Positions 8,488 through 17,909 of a stretch of 64,000 nucleotides of DNA are shown here, piece by piece (the stretch's first letter is position 1; every line of letters starts with the position of its first letter). The notes beneath the pieces are model-generated. The model did not search any database and was not told where the DNA came from. It worked only from the letters and a program-made list of their open reading frames with translations. The stretch comes from [Clostridium] celerecrescens 18A. Its GTDB lineage: Bacteria; Bacillota; Clostridia; Lachnospirales; Lachnospiraceae. The translations under genes and the position numbers were made by a program. Where the stretch lies: assembly GCF_002797975.1 (NCBI RefSeq), contig NZ_PGET01000001.1, positions 2,976,001 through 3,040,000 on the forward strand. The letters run 5' to 3'.

Positions 8488-8655
8488 TAATTAGACCGTT
8501 TCGGTAGGTGAGGCTACCGCAGGGATACGGGTTGCTGCCGCAAAATAGTGGAAACACTATGAGAAGGTGAACAGTCCATGTCGAAAACAAGGCATGGAAT
8601 AATGCAATTACATTGCCCTGCGAAGCTAAAGCTTGAACGATGGCGGGAAACGCTT
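8488..8655 (+). ncRNA. M-box (ykoK leader) magnesium riboswitch
   Basis: The aptamer core is recognisable from conserved blocks: GGTAGGTGAGGCTACC (8502-8517), GGGATACGGGTTGCTGCCGC just after it, and GCTAAAGC near the 3' end (8624-8631). These match the M-box consensus of Bacillus mgtE/ykoK leaders (AGGTGAGGCT, GAGATACGCTGCTGCC, GCTAAAGC). Magnesium binding should favour the downstream terminator hairpins and stop transcription before mgtA. The aptamer edges are approximate. Confidence 0.88.
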
Positions 8656-8680
8656 TACATAATACAGTCAAGCGTTTTTA
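8648..8680 (+). terminator. First terminator-like hairpin of the mgtA leader
   Basis: Stem aaacgctt / aagcgttt with a 14-nt loop followed by a short T-run, at the 3' edge of the M-box. It is a candidate expression-platform terminator, weaker than the next hairpin. Confidence 0.55.
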
Positions 8681-8690
8681 TAGGGATGTT

Positions 8691-8730
8691 ATCCCCTGTC
8701 GTCGTTTTACTATGACGGCAGGGGATTTTT
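8691..8730 (+). terminator. Second terminator hairpin of the mgtA leader
   Basis: 13-bp stem atcccctgtcgtc / gacggcaggggat with one wobble pair, 10-nt loop, then a T-run. This is the best candidate for magnesium-induced termination by the M-box. Confidence 0.8.
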
Positions 8731-8748
8731 ATATTTGGAGGTGAGGAC

Positions 8749-8868
8749 ATGGACGACGGAAGTAGTAAGCGTATAAACGATGGACAGAATGATACCGCTT
8801 GTGACATAAGTGCGCTTTTTTTGTTTGCTCATGCCCAAAACCGGTGCTTTAGGCAAAGGCTTTTATAG
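8749..8868 (+). CDS. Leader ORF 1 of the mgtA transcript, 39 aa
   Basis: Small ORF with a strong ribosome site (GGAGGTGAG, 8737-8745) and ATG at 8749, located between the M-box terminator and a further terminator. The peptide starts MDDGSSKRINDGQND, rich in Asp and Asn, and ends in a hydrophobic, then basic stretch (ALFLFAHAQNRCFRQRLL). I know no homologue. Codons 9-13 (8775-8786) are perfectly complementary to the 5' arm of the terminator at 8901-8938, so ribosome position on this ORF could decide termination. It could also be a noncoding spacer with a chance frame, but the ribosome site argues for translation. Confidence 0.6.
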   Translation: MDDGSSKRINDGQNDTACDISALFLFAHAQNRCFRQRLL

Positions 8869-8909
8869 GCCATAACTCCTATTGCCGCTTTGCGTGTTGT
8901 CCATCGTTT
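8775..8909 (+). promoter_or_regulatory. Antiterminator pairing inside leader ORF 1
   Basis: Bases 8775-8786 (aaacgatggaca) are an exact 12-nt complement of 8898-8909 (tgtccatcgttt), extendable by a G-U pair at each end. The second segment is the 5' arm of the terminator that follows. The two structures exclude each other, as in classical attenuators. The first segment also lies in the loop of a local hairpin (agcg-tat / ata-c-cgct, 8769-8799). Confidence 0.6.
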
Positions 8910-8938
8910 GGTTTTAAAAAACAGACGATGGTTTTTTT
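8901..8938 (+). terminator. Third terminator of the mgtA leader, between the two leader ORFs
   Basis: 10-bp stem ccatcgtttg / cagacgatgg (one G-U pair) with an A/T-rich loop and seven consecutive Ts. It lies 32 bp after the stop of leader ORF 1 and must be read through for mgtA expression. Confidence 0.85.
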
Positions 8939-9013
8939 ATGCCCTTTTTTAATAAAAAAACTCTCCCCATTGGGGTTTATATAAATACTACTAAAACAAG
9001 CGAGGTGAACGAA

Positions 9014-9106
9014 ATGGAAACCGGAAGTAAATACGGCCCTGATCCTGACGGGCGAAACCGAAGGCTTGAGCCGGAATGGAACCCTTTTTCCATTTCGGCG
9101 GCCTGA
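9014..9106 (+). CDS. Leader ORF 2 of mgtA, Pro/Asp/Glu-rich 30-aa peptide
   Basis: ATG at 9014 with GAGGTGA upstream (9003-9008) opens a 30-codon frame that stops 74 bp before mgtA. The peptide contains [18 protein letters not shown], an alternation of Pro with acidic residues followed by Arg. This resembles Salmonella MgtL (MEPDPTPLPRRR...), in which such residues destabilise translating ribosomes when magnesium is low and thereby switch on mgtA. The last third of the ORF forms a 10-bp hairpin (about 9070-9098) that a translating ribosome would open. The functional analogy is inference; the sequence and ribosome site are observed. Confidence 0.6.
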   Translation: METGSKYGPDPDGRNRRLEPEWNPFSISAA

Positions 9107-9180
9107 ATATAGACGAGGCTCATCAGTATATGGGCTGTGCTTCCTCACATCTTACAAAAATAAAATGGAGGTACAGACCA

Positions 9181-11898
9181 ATGCAAAAAGTAAAAAACAA
9201 TTTAGAAACCTTAAAAGTAACCCAGGACATGGTGCGCCGTGACGAGATCGCGACCAGGATAAAATCTGCCGCCGCTGCTAAAACGGATGCACTGTTTAAC
9301 AATCTGAACACGACGCCGGAAGGACTCAGTGAGGATCTTGTGGGGGCTTCCCGTGAACAGTACGGCGACAATAAAGTTACCCACGGAAAAAAAGTATCCC
9401 TGCCAAAACGCATCACCGAGGCATTCATCAATCCTTTTACCGCCATCCTAATCGGGCTGACGGCGGTGTCGGCGTTTACCGACATCATTCTCGCAGAACC
9501 GGGAGAAGCAGATCCGCTGACTGTTGTGATTATCATGACAATGGTGATGATTTCCGGAATTCTGCGCTTCGTGCAGGAAACAAGAAGCGGCAACGCCGCT
9601 GATAAGCTTTTAAAAATGATCAAGACGACCACAAACGTCCGGCGGATGGAAACTGGCAACGCGGAAATACCGCTGGAAGAAGTCGTTGTGGGCGATATTG
9701 TCCATCTGGCTGCGGGAGACATGATTCCCGCCGACATGCGGATTATCCAAGCCAAAGATTTGTTTGTCAGCCAGTCGGCACTGACTGGGGAAAGTGTGGC
9801 AGTAGAGAAAATTCCAGGGGCCGTGAGTGTGGAACACGATACATTGGCAGAGTACCCGAACCTGGCCTTTATGGGATCAAACGTCATCAGCGGCAGCGCG
9901 GCAGGCGTGGTTGTTGCGACGGGTGACGACACGATATTCGGAGATATGGCAAAGAACGTCAGTGATAAACCTGTGCAGACCAACTTTGAAAAAGGCGTTA
10001 ACTCTGTATCATGGCTGCTCATCCGGTTCATGATGGTCATGGTTCCCATCGTGCTGTTTATCAACGGATTCACCAAGGGCGATTGGATGGAGGCAACCCT
10101 GTTTGCCCTGTCAGTGGCGGTAGGCCTGACACCGGAAATGCTGCCGATGATCGTCACCACCTGCCTAGCCAAAGGCGCAGTGGCTATGTCTAAGGAAAAG
10201 ACAATCATCAAGAACTTAAATTCAATCCAGAATCTTGGTTCCATCGATATACTGTGTACTGACAAGACAGGAACCCTGACCCAGGATAAAGTGGCACTGC
10301 AATACCACTTGAATATCCACGGGGAGGAAGATACACGCGTATTGCGCCATGCCTTTTTAAACAGCTATTACCAGACAGGACTGAAAAATCTTATGGATGT
10401 CGCCGTCATTGAACGCACCCTGGAAGAGCAGAAAACGGTAGCGGAGCTTCGCGGCCTTACCGATCAGTTTACCAAGGTTGATGAAATCCCCTTTGACTTT
10501 GAGCGTCGCCGTATGAGCGTAGTGGTAAAAAATGGCAAGACACAGATGATCACCAAGGGAGCGGTGGAGGAAATGCTGTCGGTTTGCAGCTTTGCTGAGT
10601 ATGAAGGACAAGTGCTGCCGCTGACTGACGACATCAAGGCATATATTCTTAAAAAGGTAAATGATTTAAACGAGGATGGAATGCGGGTTATCGCCGTTGC
10701 GCAAAAGACCAATCCCTCTCCCGTAGGCACGTTTTCCGTGGCTGACGAATCGGATATGGTGCTGATGGGATATCTTGCTTTCCTTGATCCGCCAAAGGAA
10801 TCTACGGCTGAAGCACTTGCCGCCTTAAAAGAGCATGGCGTGGATGTGAAAATTCTGACTGGCGATAACGACAAGGTGACTCGCTGCGTTTGCCGGCAGG
10901 TAGGCCTCTCCGTTGACCGTATCTTATTGGGCTCTGATCTTGACAACATGTCCGATGAAGAACTTGGAAGCGCCGCCGAAAGAGTAAGCGTTTTTGCCAA
11001 GCTGTCTCCGCAGCAGAAGGCCCGTGTCATTACAATCTTACGGAATAACGGGCATAGCGTTGGCTATATGGGAGACGGTATCAACGACGCGGCAGCAATG
11101 AAGGCTTCCGACGTGGGCATTTCCGTTGACACAGCGGTAGACATCGCCAAAGAGTCCGCTGATGTCATTCTTCTGGAAAAAGACTTAATGGTATTGGAGA
11201 AGGGCATCATCGAGGGCCGCAAGACTTACGCCAACATGATCAAATATATCAAGATGACGGCAAGCTCCAACTTCGGCAATATGTTTTCAGTACTGGCAGC
11301 CAGTGCTTTCCTGCCCTTCATTCCCATGCTGCCCATCCATCTGATTCTGTTGAATCTGATTTACGATTTAAGCTGTACGGCAATTCCGTGGGATAATGTA
11401 GATAAAGAGTACCTTGCTGTACCGAGGAAATGGGACGCTTCTTCCATCGGAAAATTTATGATATGGATCGGACCGACCAGCTCGGTGTTTGACATCACCA
11501 CCTACCTGCTGATGTATTTCATCATCTGCCCTGCCATGACCGGCGGACTTATGTTCCACCAGCTTACTGACCCGGCTATGCAGGCATACTTTATCGCACT
11601 GTTCCAGGCAGGCTGGTTTGTAGAATCCATGTGGAGCCAGACTCTTGTCATTCATATGATTAGAACGCCTAAGATTCCTTTTATCCAGAGCCATGCTTCC
11701 CTGTCGGTGACACTGCTCACCTTCACAGGCATTGCAGCCCTGACCATCATTCCCTTTACCAAACTTGGAGCATCCATCGGCCTTGCCGCCCTGCCGCCTG
11801 TATATTTTGCATGGCTGGCGCTGACCATTTTCCTGTATATGGTGCTCGCTACGGTATTCAAGAAGATTTTTATCAGAAGGTATGGTGAGTTATTATAA
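9181..11898 (+). CDS. mgtA: Magnesium-translocating P-type ATPase
   Basis: P3B-type ATPase importing Mg2+ across the cytoplasmic membrane. It has 905 residues, close to the ~900 of MgtA/MgtB. Domains in order: N-terminal cytosolic tail, first membrane pair, actuator domain with [12 protein letters not shown], transport helices with [11 protein letters not shown], the phosphorylation site [10 protein letters not shown], the nucleotide domain with [11 protein letters not shown], the hinge [11 protein letters not shown] and [13 protein letters not shown], then six C-terminal membrane segments. The start at 9181 follows GGAGG with good spacing; the frame also extends 35 codons upstream into leader ORF 2. 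Expression should be controlled by the M-box and leader ORFs. A perfect hairpin follows the gene. Confidence 0.95.
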   Translation: MQKVKNNLETLKVTQDMVRRDEIATRIKSAAAAKTDALFNNLNTTPEGLSEDLVGASREQYGDNKVTHGKKVSLPKRITEAFINPFTAILIGLTAVSAFTDIILAEPGEADPLTVVIIMTMVMISGILRFVQETRSGNAADKLLKMIKTTTNVRRMETGNAEIPLEEVVVGDIVHLAAGDMIPADMRIIQAKDLFVSQSALTGESVAVEKIPGAVSVEHDTLAEYPNLAFMGSNVISGSAAGVVVATGDDTIFGDMAKNVSDKPVQTNFEKGVNSVSWLLIRFMMVMVPIVLFINGFTKGDWMEATLFALSVAVGLTPEMLPMIVTTCLAKGAVAMSKEKTIIKNLNSIQNLGSIDILCTDKTGTLTQDKVALQYHLNIHGEEDTRVLRHAFLNSYYQTGLKNLMDVAVIERTLEEQKTVAELRGLTDQFTKVDEIPFDFERRRMSVVVKNGKTQMITKGAVEEMLSVCSFAEYEGQVLPLTDDIKAYILKKVNDLNEDGMRVIAVAQKTNPSPVGTFSVADESDMVLMGYLAFLDPPKESTAEALAALKEHGVDVKILTGDNDKVTRCVCRQVGLSVDRILLGSDLDNMSDEELGSAAERVSVFAKLSPQQKARVITILRNNGHSVGYMGDGINDAAAMKASDVGISVDTAVDIAKESADVILLEKDLMVLEKGIIEGRKTYANMIKYIKMTASSNFGNMFSVLAASAFLPFIPMLPIHLILLNLIYDLSCTAIPWDNVDKEYLAVPRKWDASSIGKFMIWIGPTSSVFDITTYLLMYFIICPAMTGGLMFHQLTDPAMQAYFIALFQAGWFVESMWSQTLVIHMIRTPKIPFIQSHASLSVTLLTFTGIAALTIIPFTKLGASIGLAALPPVYFAWLALTIFLYMVLATVFKKIFIRRYGELL

Positions 11899-11920
11899 GA
11901 AGTTTTATTATGATCCATGC

Positions 11921-11970
11921 AAAAGCCTGCAGGTATTATCACACAATTGTGATAATACCTGCAGGCTTTT
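11921..11970. terminator. Terminator hairpin between mgtA and the EIIC-EAL gene
   Basis: 23-bp perfect inverted repeat (arms 11921-11943 and 11948-11970) with a 4-nt loop, beginning with AAAA and ending with TTTT, so it can terminate both mgtA and the convergent gene. Confidence 0.88.
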
Positions 11971-12021
11971 AAAATCGATTTCTAACACAGTGATTGGGAC
12001 TTTCATTCTATACAAGGCATT

Positions 12022-14202
12022 TCATTCTCCGGAGTTACGGCATTCTGTATCTTCCCAATGACTCACCTTCCCATCACTTTCTGGCCTTGACTTTTGTTTC
12101 TCCTCCTCCGCCGTACCATGCCGGCTCATATATTCCAGAAAACTATCATAATTTAAGGACCTGCTGTAATAAAAGCCCTGATAACACTCACAGCCAAGTT
12201 CATGAAGCATTTCGACCTGTTCCTTGGTTTCCACACCTTCCGCCACAGCCTTGACATGGAGCTGCTCGCAAAGAGAAAGAATTGATTTTATAATCTGCCG
12301 GCGCTGTTCGTCGCTGGTTATCAATCCTACCAGGGAAGCATCTAATTTTATGACATTAGCGTAAAAATCACATATGTAAAGAAGCGAACTGTGACCCATG
12401 CCGAAATCATCAATAGAAAGATTAAGTCCCATCGCCGTAATCTGCCCTAATTTATTGCATATAGCGTCAGTCGCATCTATTGTAGCGTTTTCGGTAAGTT
12501 CCAGCTCCATATACTGAGGCTCGATGCCTAACTGACTGATGCAATCCTGCACAGATCGAACCAAGGATCCATCCTCTTTCAGCTGCCGCGGACTTAGATT
12601 TACGGAAAGAGGTACTTTAAATCCCTGTTCATGCCAGCGTTTCATATCGCTGAATGAATGGTTCATAATCCATTGCCCCAGCTCATTCGTCAAATTAGCC
12701 TCATCGCAAATATTTAATATAACGATAGGGGAAACATAACCATATACGGGATGATTCCATCGCAGAAGAGCTTCTGCTCCCACGATCTGGCCTTTATAGT
12801 TTACTTTCGGCTGATATTCCATATGAAGAGTTTGTGTCTGGCTCTTAAAGCCTTCCCGGATCTCTGCCGCCAAAGCGCGGGCAAGAGAACCTGTTTCATC
12901 GTGACGGTTAAGTATGGTTTTAACCTGCCGTTCCTGAATATATTTAATTTCATTTGCCAGTCCCCTAAACACTTCGATGCGGGCGGACTGCTGGTGCTTT
13001 TCCTGCATTCTGACGAAAGGAATATAAATCAGCACAGCCAACACCAGATTAACGGCTTGCATCACGGCCCCGACAACGGATCCCGTACTGAGATAACCGG
13101 ACAGGAAAATGGGAGTGGTCCATTTTACCGCCTGCGTAACCGGAGGAACCCAGCCAACGCTTACGGATATCCAGGCGTTAAGGCACAAAAAAACAGGCGC
13201 TAACACAAATGGGGCCAAAAAATACGGATTGAATATAATGGGCAAACCAAATATCATGATTTCATTGATATTAAATAAACCGGGCAGTACCGAAATCTTT
13301 GCCAAACGGGTTTCGCCGCTGTTCTTCCCAACCAGCAAGAGGGCTATCAACAGTCCAAAGGTTGCTCCTGCACCTCCTAAATAAACATAGGTATCAAAAA
13401 ATTCTTTATTAAAAATAGCCTCACCCATTGCTGACGAAACTGACGAAGCAGCGACAGGCACGGCATCCATAATTACATTTCCTCCATGTATGCCAAAAAA
13501 CCATAAGATGTGAGTGATGAGAATAACAATTACTGCGGAAAAGAAATTTTCTCCCGACAGCCACATGTCATTGATCTTATGTAAAATCTGGTTATTGCCT
13601 AATCCTATTAAATTAAGCATCACTTTTCCCATACTAAAGGTAAAAACAGTGAGCAAAGCAGGAAATACCGACCGAAAGGCTTCCCGGGTCATGGTACTTC
13701 CATGATAATTAATAAGATTTTTAGACCGTATGCATACCTGCAGTTTATAGAAAAAGCAGTACAAATCGCATGCAAGAAATGATATGATAATAGCTTCAAA
13801 CATACCGGAAGAGCCAGCATTTGCTGTGCTTATAACAATACCATCTGAATTCTTCATCCATATAATGAAAGCGATCAGTGCTACTGCCTGTAAGACAGTT
13901 GTACTGACCTCCCCGGACTTAATGAACTCTTTTTCGCTCGCAATCGCTTGGCTGACGGTAATCACTGTAATAATCGCCATAATTTGAAGAGTACCTTCAT
14001 ATATAAGTAAACCAATTTCCCACCAGCCTTCTCCAAAAATATATGACATAAAAGACTGGTACGCCGGGATGGGCAGATTTAGCATCGCCAGCACAATGGA
14101 ACCGATTAGAACAAACGGCATTAGGTACAGCAATCCTCTGCGGAGTACGCGGATCATCTGCTTATTTGCCAGCTTAGATATAAGTATATCAAATTCCTGC
14201 AT
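12022..14202 (-). CDS. PTS EIIC (lactose/cellobiose type) fused to an EAL c-di-GMP phosphodiesterase
   Basis: A 726-residue membrane protein with two parts. Residues about 1-410 are a complete EIIC of the cellobiose/lactose class: ten or so hydrophobic segments, the conserved WFFGIHGGNVIMDAV, the YLGGAGATFGL loop and FNINEIMIFGLPIIFNP, the usual sugar-site loop. Residues about 440-700 are an EAL domain: the EALLRW signature, DDFGMGHSS, a Lys in KLDASLV and Glu in AVAEGVET, so catalysis should be intact. No EIIA, EIIB or sugar hydrolase gene lies nearby, which suggests that the EIIC part senses a sugar rather than transporting it. It is monocistronic, with a GGAGG about 12 nt before the start. 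Confidence 0.9.
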   Translation of the reverse strand: MQEFDILISKLANKQMIRVLRRGLLYLMPFVLIGSIVLAMLNLPIPAYQSFMSYIFGEGWWEIGLLIYEGTLQIMAIITVITVSQAIASEKEFIKSGEVSTTVLQAVALIAFIIWMKNSDGIVISTANAGSSGMFEAIIISFLACDLYCFFYKLQVCIRSKNLINYHGSTMTREAFRSVFPALLTVFTFSMGKVMLNLIGLGNNQILHKINDMWLSGENFFSAVIVILITHILWFFGIHGGNVIMDAVPVAASSVSSAMGEAIFNKEFFDTYVYLGGAGATFGLLIALLLVGKNSGETRLAKISVLPGLFNINEIMIFGLPIIFNPYFLAPFVLAPVFLCLNAWISVSVGWVPPVTQAVKWTTPIFLSGYLSTGSVVGAVMQAVNLVLAVLIYIPFVRMQEKHQQSARIEVFRGLANEIKYIQERQVKTILNRHDETGSLARALAAEIREGFKSQTQTLHMEYQPKVNYKGQIVGAEALLRWNHPVYGYVSPIVILNICDEANLTNELGQWIMNHSFSDMKRWHEQGFKVPLSVNLSPRQLKEDGSLVRSVQDCISQLGIEPQYMELELTENATIDATDAICNKLGQITAMGLNLSIDDFGMGHSSLLYICDFYANVIKLDASLVGLITSDEQRRQIIKSILSLCEQLHVKAVAEGVETKEQVEMLHELGCECYQGFYYSRSLNYDSFLEYMSRHGTAEEEKQKSRPESDGKVSHWEDTECRNSGE

Positions 14203-14309
14203 TATTGTTATGATTACCTCCTCTCGGTAAGTCCATGATTTTAATTATAAAATTTTTAATGAATTAATTGTTGCTAATTGTAATCAATTTATGAAATTTT
14301 GTTCTCAAT

Positions 14310-16157
14310 TTAATTTTCTCTGCCAACTAACGATTTTAATTTACGGGCATAAAAAGAAGAAATCCTGATCTCCACCTCTGTTCCCTTTCCCTGCAGGCTC
14401 TTATAGGTCAGGCCGTACCCGGGACCGTAAAGAATCTCCAGGCGTCGATGGGTATTGAATACGGCAATGTTTGTCCCAATTTTACTGGTTCCCTTGCCGG
14501 AGAGAATGCCGGAAAGCTTTCCGGTATCCATTCCCACCCCGTCATCAGAAATCAGTATAACGGCTGTGTTTTCTTCCATCCAGCCGGTAATGACAATGGT
14601 TCCTCCTTTTGGTACCTTTTCCAAAAGCCCATGAAGGATAGAATTTTCCACCACTGGCTGAAAGGTCAGCTTTGGAATTGGCAAGTCCATCATATGATCT
14701 GGTATATCCACCACAAAGTCAATGATCTGATGGTAACGCATATTTTGAAGCCGGACATAGGTTTTCACATGTTCCAGCTCATCGGCAATGGTGCTTAAGA
14801 TTCCCTTATGGCTCAAAGTCAGTTTGTAAAAACGGGAAAGGTCCACGACCGCCTCCGAAACCTCTTCTGTCCGGCCCTGCTGTGCCAGCCAGTTGATCAT
14901 GTCCATGGTGTTGTATAGAAAATGGGGGTTGATCTGGGCCTGAAGAGAATTAAACTCAGCGGCTCGTAAGTCCTCTGCCGCTTTTGCCTGTTCCCCGATG
15001 AGCCTGTTCATCATTCTGGTCATATAATTGTAGGTGTCGATCAAGCCCCCGATCTCATCATGGTAAAGAGATGCAGGCAGAGGGGTGGGAGGCTCTGTAC
15101 GCACCTTTGCCATTTGCCCAATGACAGAGGAAATCCGGTTGGTAATGGAATGGGACAACCGGTTTGCAATTAAAAATGAAGTCAATATGCAAAGTAAATA
15201 TATAAAGAAAAAGCCGATCATAAGGAGAAAGCTTTTTTGAATGATGGCTTTGGTTGGAATGACAGCCACCATAAACCAGTCCGCTTTCCTGATATAATAA
15301 AAACCGGCATAAACATCTTGATCCAGAATATTCTTTAGGATAAAATTATTGGACGACATAAAGAAATCCCGGACCTTGTCATAGCTGAAATGGTAGATTC
15401 CCGCCAGCCCGTCATCAGAGGTGGCAACGGTGCTGTCCCGGTCGTTGATGATATAGGCCACGCTGGTATCCTCTGTTAGATTGTTCTTTAAAAGTCTTGT
15501 AAACGGTGCTTTGGAGTAATAGATGGCCGTATAGCAGGTGTGGTACTCACTGTTATACAAAATGGTGGTTTTGGTAATATAGGCCATATCTCCTGATCCC
15601 CTTACCTCTATGGGGCTTAAATAGAATTCAGGACAAAAGAGAGAATTTAAAGACCGGTCTCCCTGGAAAATTCCGTGCCAGTAAGACCCTCTGGCCTCTC
15701 TCATAGGGCGGAAGATCCGGCCGGAAGATTCATTATGAAAGATTTCCTGAAATTCAGGAATATCAAGATAAATAAGAATATTTGTAATATATTCGCCGTC
15801 AATGATGGCTTCTGCTGTCTCGTAAAAATCTGCAGCCTCAGAGGAATCATCAATCCAGTTGGAAGGCTGGTATCCGTTCAGACGGAACAGCTTTTTATAA
15901 TAAGGATGGGCTTCCAGGCTCTTCTGTGCCTCCAGACACGTTTCGATCAGCTGATCAATCTGCGGCATAGTCATAGCAGAGGCGGTTTGTTCCGTCCGGA
16001 TAGTATCCGCCAAAACCATGTCATAAAGCTTTCCATGGAAAAAAAAGAACATGACCAGCATGGGTATGGTGGTGATGACCAGATGGGTGATGGTAAACTT
16101 TGTCTGAAGCATCATGTTGTTATAAAAGAACTTTACTCTTTGTATCAGATTTTTCAT
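14310..16157 (-). CDS. YesM-type sensor histidine kinase
   Basis: A 615-residue membrane kinase. A first membrane span at about residues 20-45 and a second at about 300-325 enclose a large extracytoplasmic sensor domain. A HAMP region (SHSITNRISSVIGQM) follows, then the His_kinase domain with the phospho-acceptor His in LQAQINPHFLYNTMDMINW, and a HATPase with VENSILHGLLEK (N box) and ISDDGVGMD (G1). This family pairs with YesN-type regulators to control carbohydrate uptake. Its start overlaps the regulator's stop by 4 bp (ATGA). It is divergent from the ABC transporter at 17910 and probably regulates it. Confidence 0.93.
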   Translation of the reverse strand: MKNLIQRVKFFYNNMMLQTKFTITHLVITTIPMLVMFFFFHGKLYDMVLADTIRTEQTASAMTMPQIDQLIETCLEAQKSLEAHPYYKKLFRLNGYQPSNWIDDSSEAADFYETAEAIIDGEYITNILIYLDIPEFQEIFHNESSGRIFRPMREARGSYWHGIFQGDRSLNSLFCPEFYLSPIEVRGSGDMAYITKTTILYNSEYHTCYTAIYYSKAPFTRLLKNNLTEDTSVAYIINDRDSTVATSDDGLAGIYHFSYDKVRDFFMSSNNFILKNILDQDVYAGFYYIRKADWFMVAVIPTKAIIQKSFLLMIGFFFIYLLCILTSFLIANRLSHSITNRISSVIGQMAKVRTEPPTPLPASLYHDEIGGLIDTYNYMTRMMNRLIGEQAKAAEDLRAAEFNSLQAQINPHFLYNTMDMINWLAQQGRTEEVSEAVVDLSRFYKLTLSHKGILSTIADELEHVKTYVRLQNMRYHQIIDFVVDIPDHMMDLPIPKLTFQPVVENSILHGLLEKVPKGGTIVITGWMEENTAVILISDDGVGMDTGKLSGILSGKGTSKIGTNIAVFNTHRRLEILYGPGYGLTYKSLQGKGTEVEIRISSFYARKLKSLVGREN

Positions 16158-17716
16158 TTCAACATTTTCTCCCGGTAATCAGACGGCGATAGGCCAGTCA
16201 TTTTTTTAAAGCTCTTGCTGAAATAATTTCCGTTGCTGTATCCTACCTTGTTTGAAATATCGGCAATCTGATAACGGGAATCAGCCAGAAGCTCTTTGGC
16301 TTTTTTCATCCGGAAATCCGTAAGGTATTGGTTAATGGTTTGTCCTGTTTCATTTTTAAAATACGTGCACACATAAGAAGCGGACAGGTAAACCTGGCCG
16401 CCGATATCCCGTACCGAAAGAGCTTCATTGTGATAATGATTATGGATATACTCTTTAATTAGGAAAATAGTGGTATCTTCCGACATATGTGACCGGGCTG
16501 CTTCAAAAAGCAGTTCGGTTTTTTGCGCCAGCTTTTGGTGCAGCTCCCGAAAGCTAAAGCAGCTTTCAAGAAGCTTCATGGCATTTTCCGGCTCCATGAC
16601 CGGTGCCAGCCTAAGTGTCTGACGGCAGTCCTCCAAAACCATAAAAAGCTTATAATAAAGATCCTTTGCTTCATGGGAAGAAACCTCTCTCCTCTGGTAA
16701 AAATCCTCATAAAGGTGCAGAAGCAGTTCCCTTCCTTTTTTTTGGTCCTTATTTAATACAGCCTCCGATAAAAGGGTGATATAAGCATCCTCGGCGGACT
16801 TATTTCTGCCCTGTTTATCCGTATGTACCGTCTGTTTCTCTTCAGGGGTAAATAATGTTCCCGGATCAAAGAAAAAGCTGCTCTGCATGAGAGATACCGC
16901 AGACGCATAGGAATCATAGGCCCTTGCAATGCCTGTATAAGTTTCTCCTCTGCTGATATAGAAGGTAAAGGCAGAATCAAAACAATTCTTTAAGAAAAAG
17001 CCGGTCCTTTTTAAGGCTCCATGGGAAGGCAGCTCAGGGGAGAGAATATGGAACACATGGTACTGGATATATTTTGACACATAGTAAACCTGCATATGGG
17101 AATGGGAAAGAAATACTTCCAGATCCGTCAGTACCTGATCCATAAGACTCTGGTCTGTCTGGCTCTGTTCCAGCTTGACAACAAAAGAGGTGAAGCCTGC
17201 ATGGGAGGTGAGCTTAAGGCCCAGCTCTTTTGCAAGGGCTGCGACGGTTTCCTTATTGTCCTTGTAAGGTTGGGTAAGGGCTGCGGCAAAGGAAGAGGCG
17301 GTTCCCCTGGAATAAAACAGCTCATTTTTTACAGTCCTCATATTCTGACGGACACAGTTGTAGGCTTCCTGGATTGAGTTTTTCACCTCTGCAGGATCCA
17401 GGGGCTTTTCCACATAGTTGATAGCCTTTAAGCGAATAGCCGCTTTTAAATATTCTTTATCCGAATAACCGCTCATAAAGATAAAGGCCGATTGAGGAAG
17501 CAGCTTTTCCAGCCGTTCCACCATCTCAATTCCATCCATTCTGGGCATCCTTACATCGCATAAAACGATTTCAGGCTTCACTTCCTTTGCTATGCGAAGC
17601 CCGCTTATGCCGTCCTCTGCCTGGAACAGCTGAAAGATGCCCAAAGACTCCCAGTCAATGGAATCAATCAACCCGGTACGTGTGAGCTCTTCATCATCAA
17701 CGATCAGCAATTTCAT
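16154..17716 (-). CDS. YesN-type response regulator with AraC DNA-binding domain
   Basis: A 520-residue regulator. The N-terminal receiver domain has the acidic pair in LLIVDDEEL, the phospho-acceptor Asp in IVLCDVRMPRMDG, Ser in FIFMSGYS and Lys in VEKPLD. A long central linker of about 270 residues follows, then two AraC helix-turn-helix motifs (LSVRDIGGQVYLSASYVCTYF and QIADISNKVGYSNGNYFSKSF). First gene of a two-gene operon with the kinase. The 193-bp gap to the divergent ABC transporter should hold its operator, but I could not define it. Confidence 0.93.
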   Translation of the reverse strand: MKLLIVDDEELTRTGLIDSIDWESLGIFQLFQAEDGISGLRIAKEVKPEIVLCDVRMPRMDGIEMVERLEKLLPQSAFIFMSGYSDKEYLKAAIRLKAINYVEKPLDPAEVKNSIQEAYNCVRQNMRTVKNELFYSRGTASSFAAALTQPYKDNKETVAALAKELGLKLTSHAGFTSFVVKLEQSQTDQSLMDQVLTDLEVFLSHSHMQVYYVSKYIQYHVFHILSPELPSHGALKRTGFFLKNCFDSAFTFYISRGETYTGIARAYDSYASAVSLMQSSFFFDPGTLFTPEEKQTVHTDKQGRNKSAEDAYITLLSEAVLNKDQKKGRELLLHLYEDFYQRREVSSHEAKDLYYKLFMVLEDCRQTLRLAPVMEPENAMKLLESCFSFRELHQKLAQKTELLFEAARSHMSEDTTIFLIKEYIHNHYHNEALSVRDIGGQVYLSASYVCTYFKNETGQTINQYLTDFRMKKAKELLADSRYQIADISNKVGYSNGNYFSKSFKKMTGLSPSDYREKMLK

Positions 17717-17909
17717 AACAATCTCCTTCCTGCATGTTATCCATTATTATTCTAGCAAAATAACCAAAAAACACAATACAAAAGCCCTGATATTGCCATT
17801 ATCAACGAAAAACTCAAAAATATATTACCCGTTATCAAAAGATTATGCTGTTTCTTCCATATCCCACTGATGGTAAAATGATCCCAGCTTAAGAAGGGAG
17901 GAAGCAGCC

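Noticed and set aside
9123..10265. 380-codon open frame antisense to mgtA
   Set aside because: Shadow frame of a highly conserved P-type ATPase gene; low-complexity Ser/Thr-rich translation and no ribosome site.
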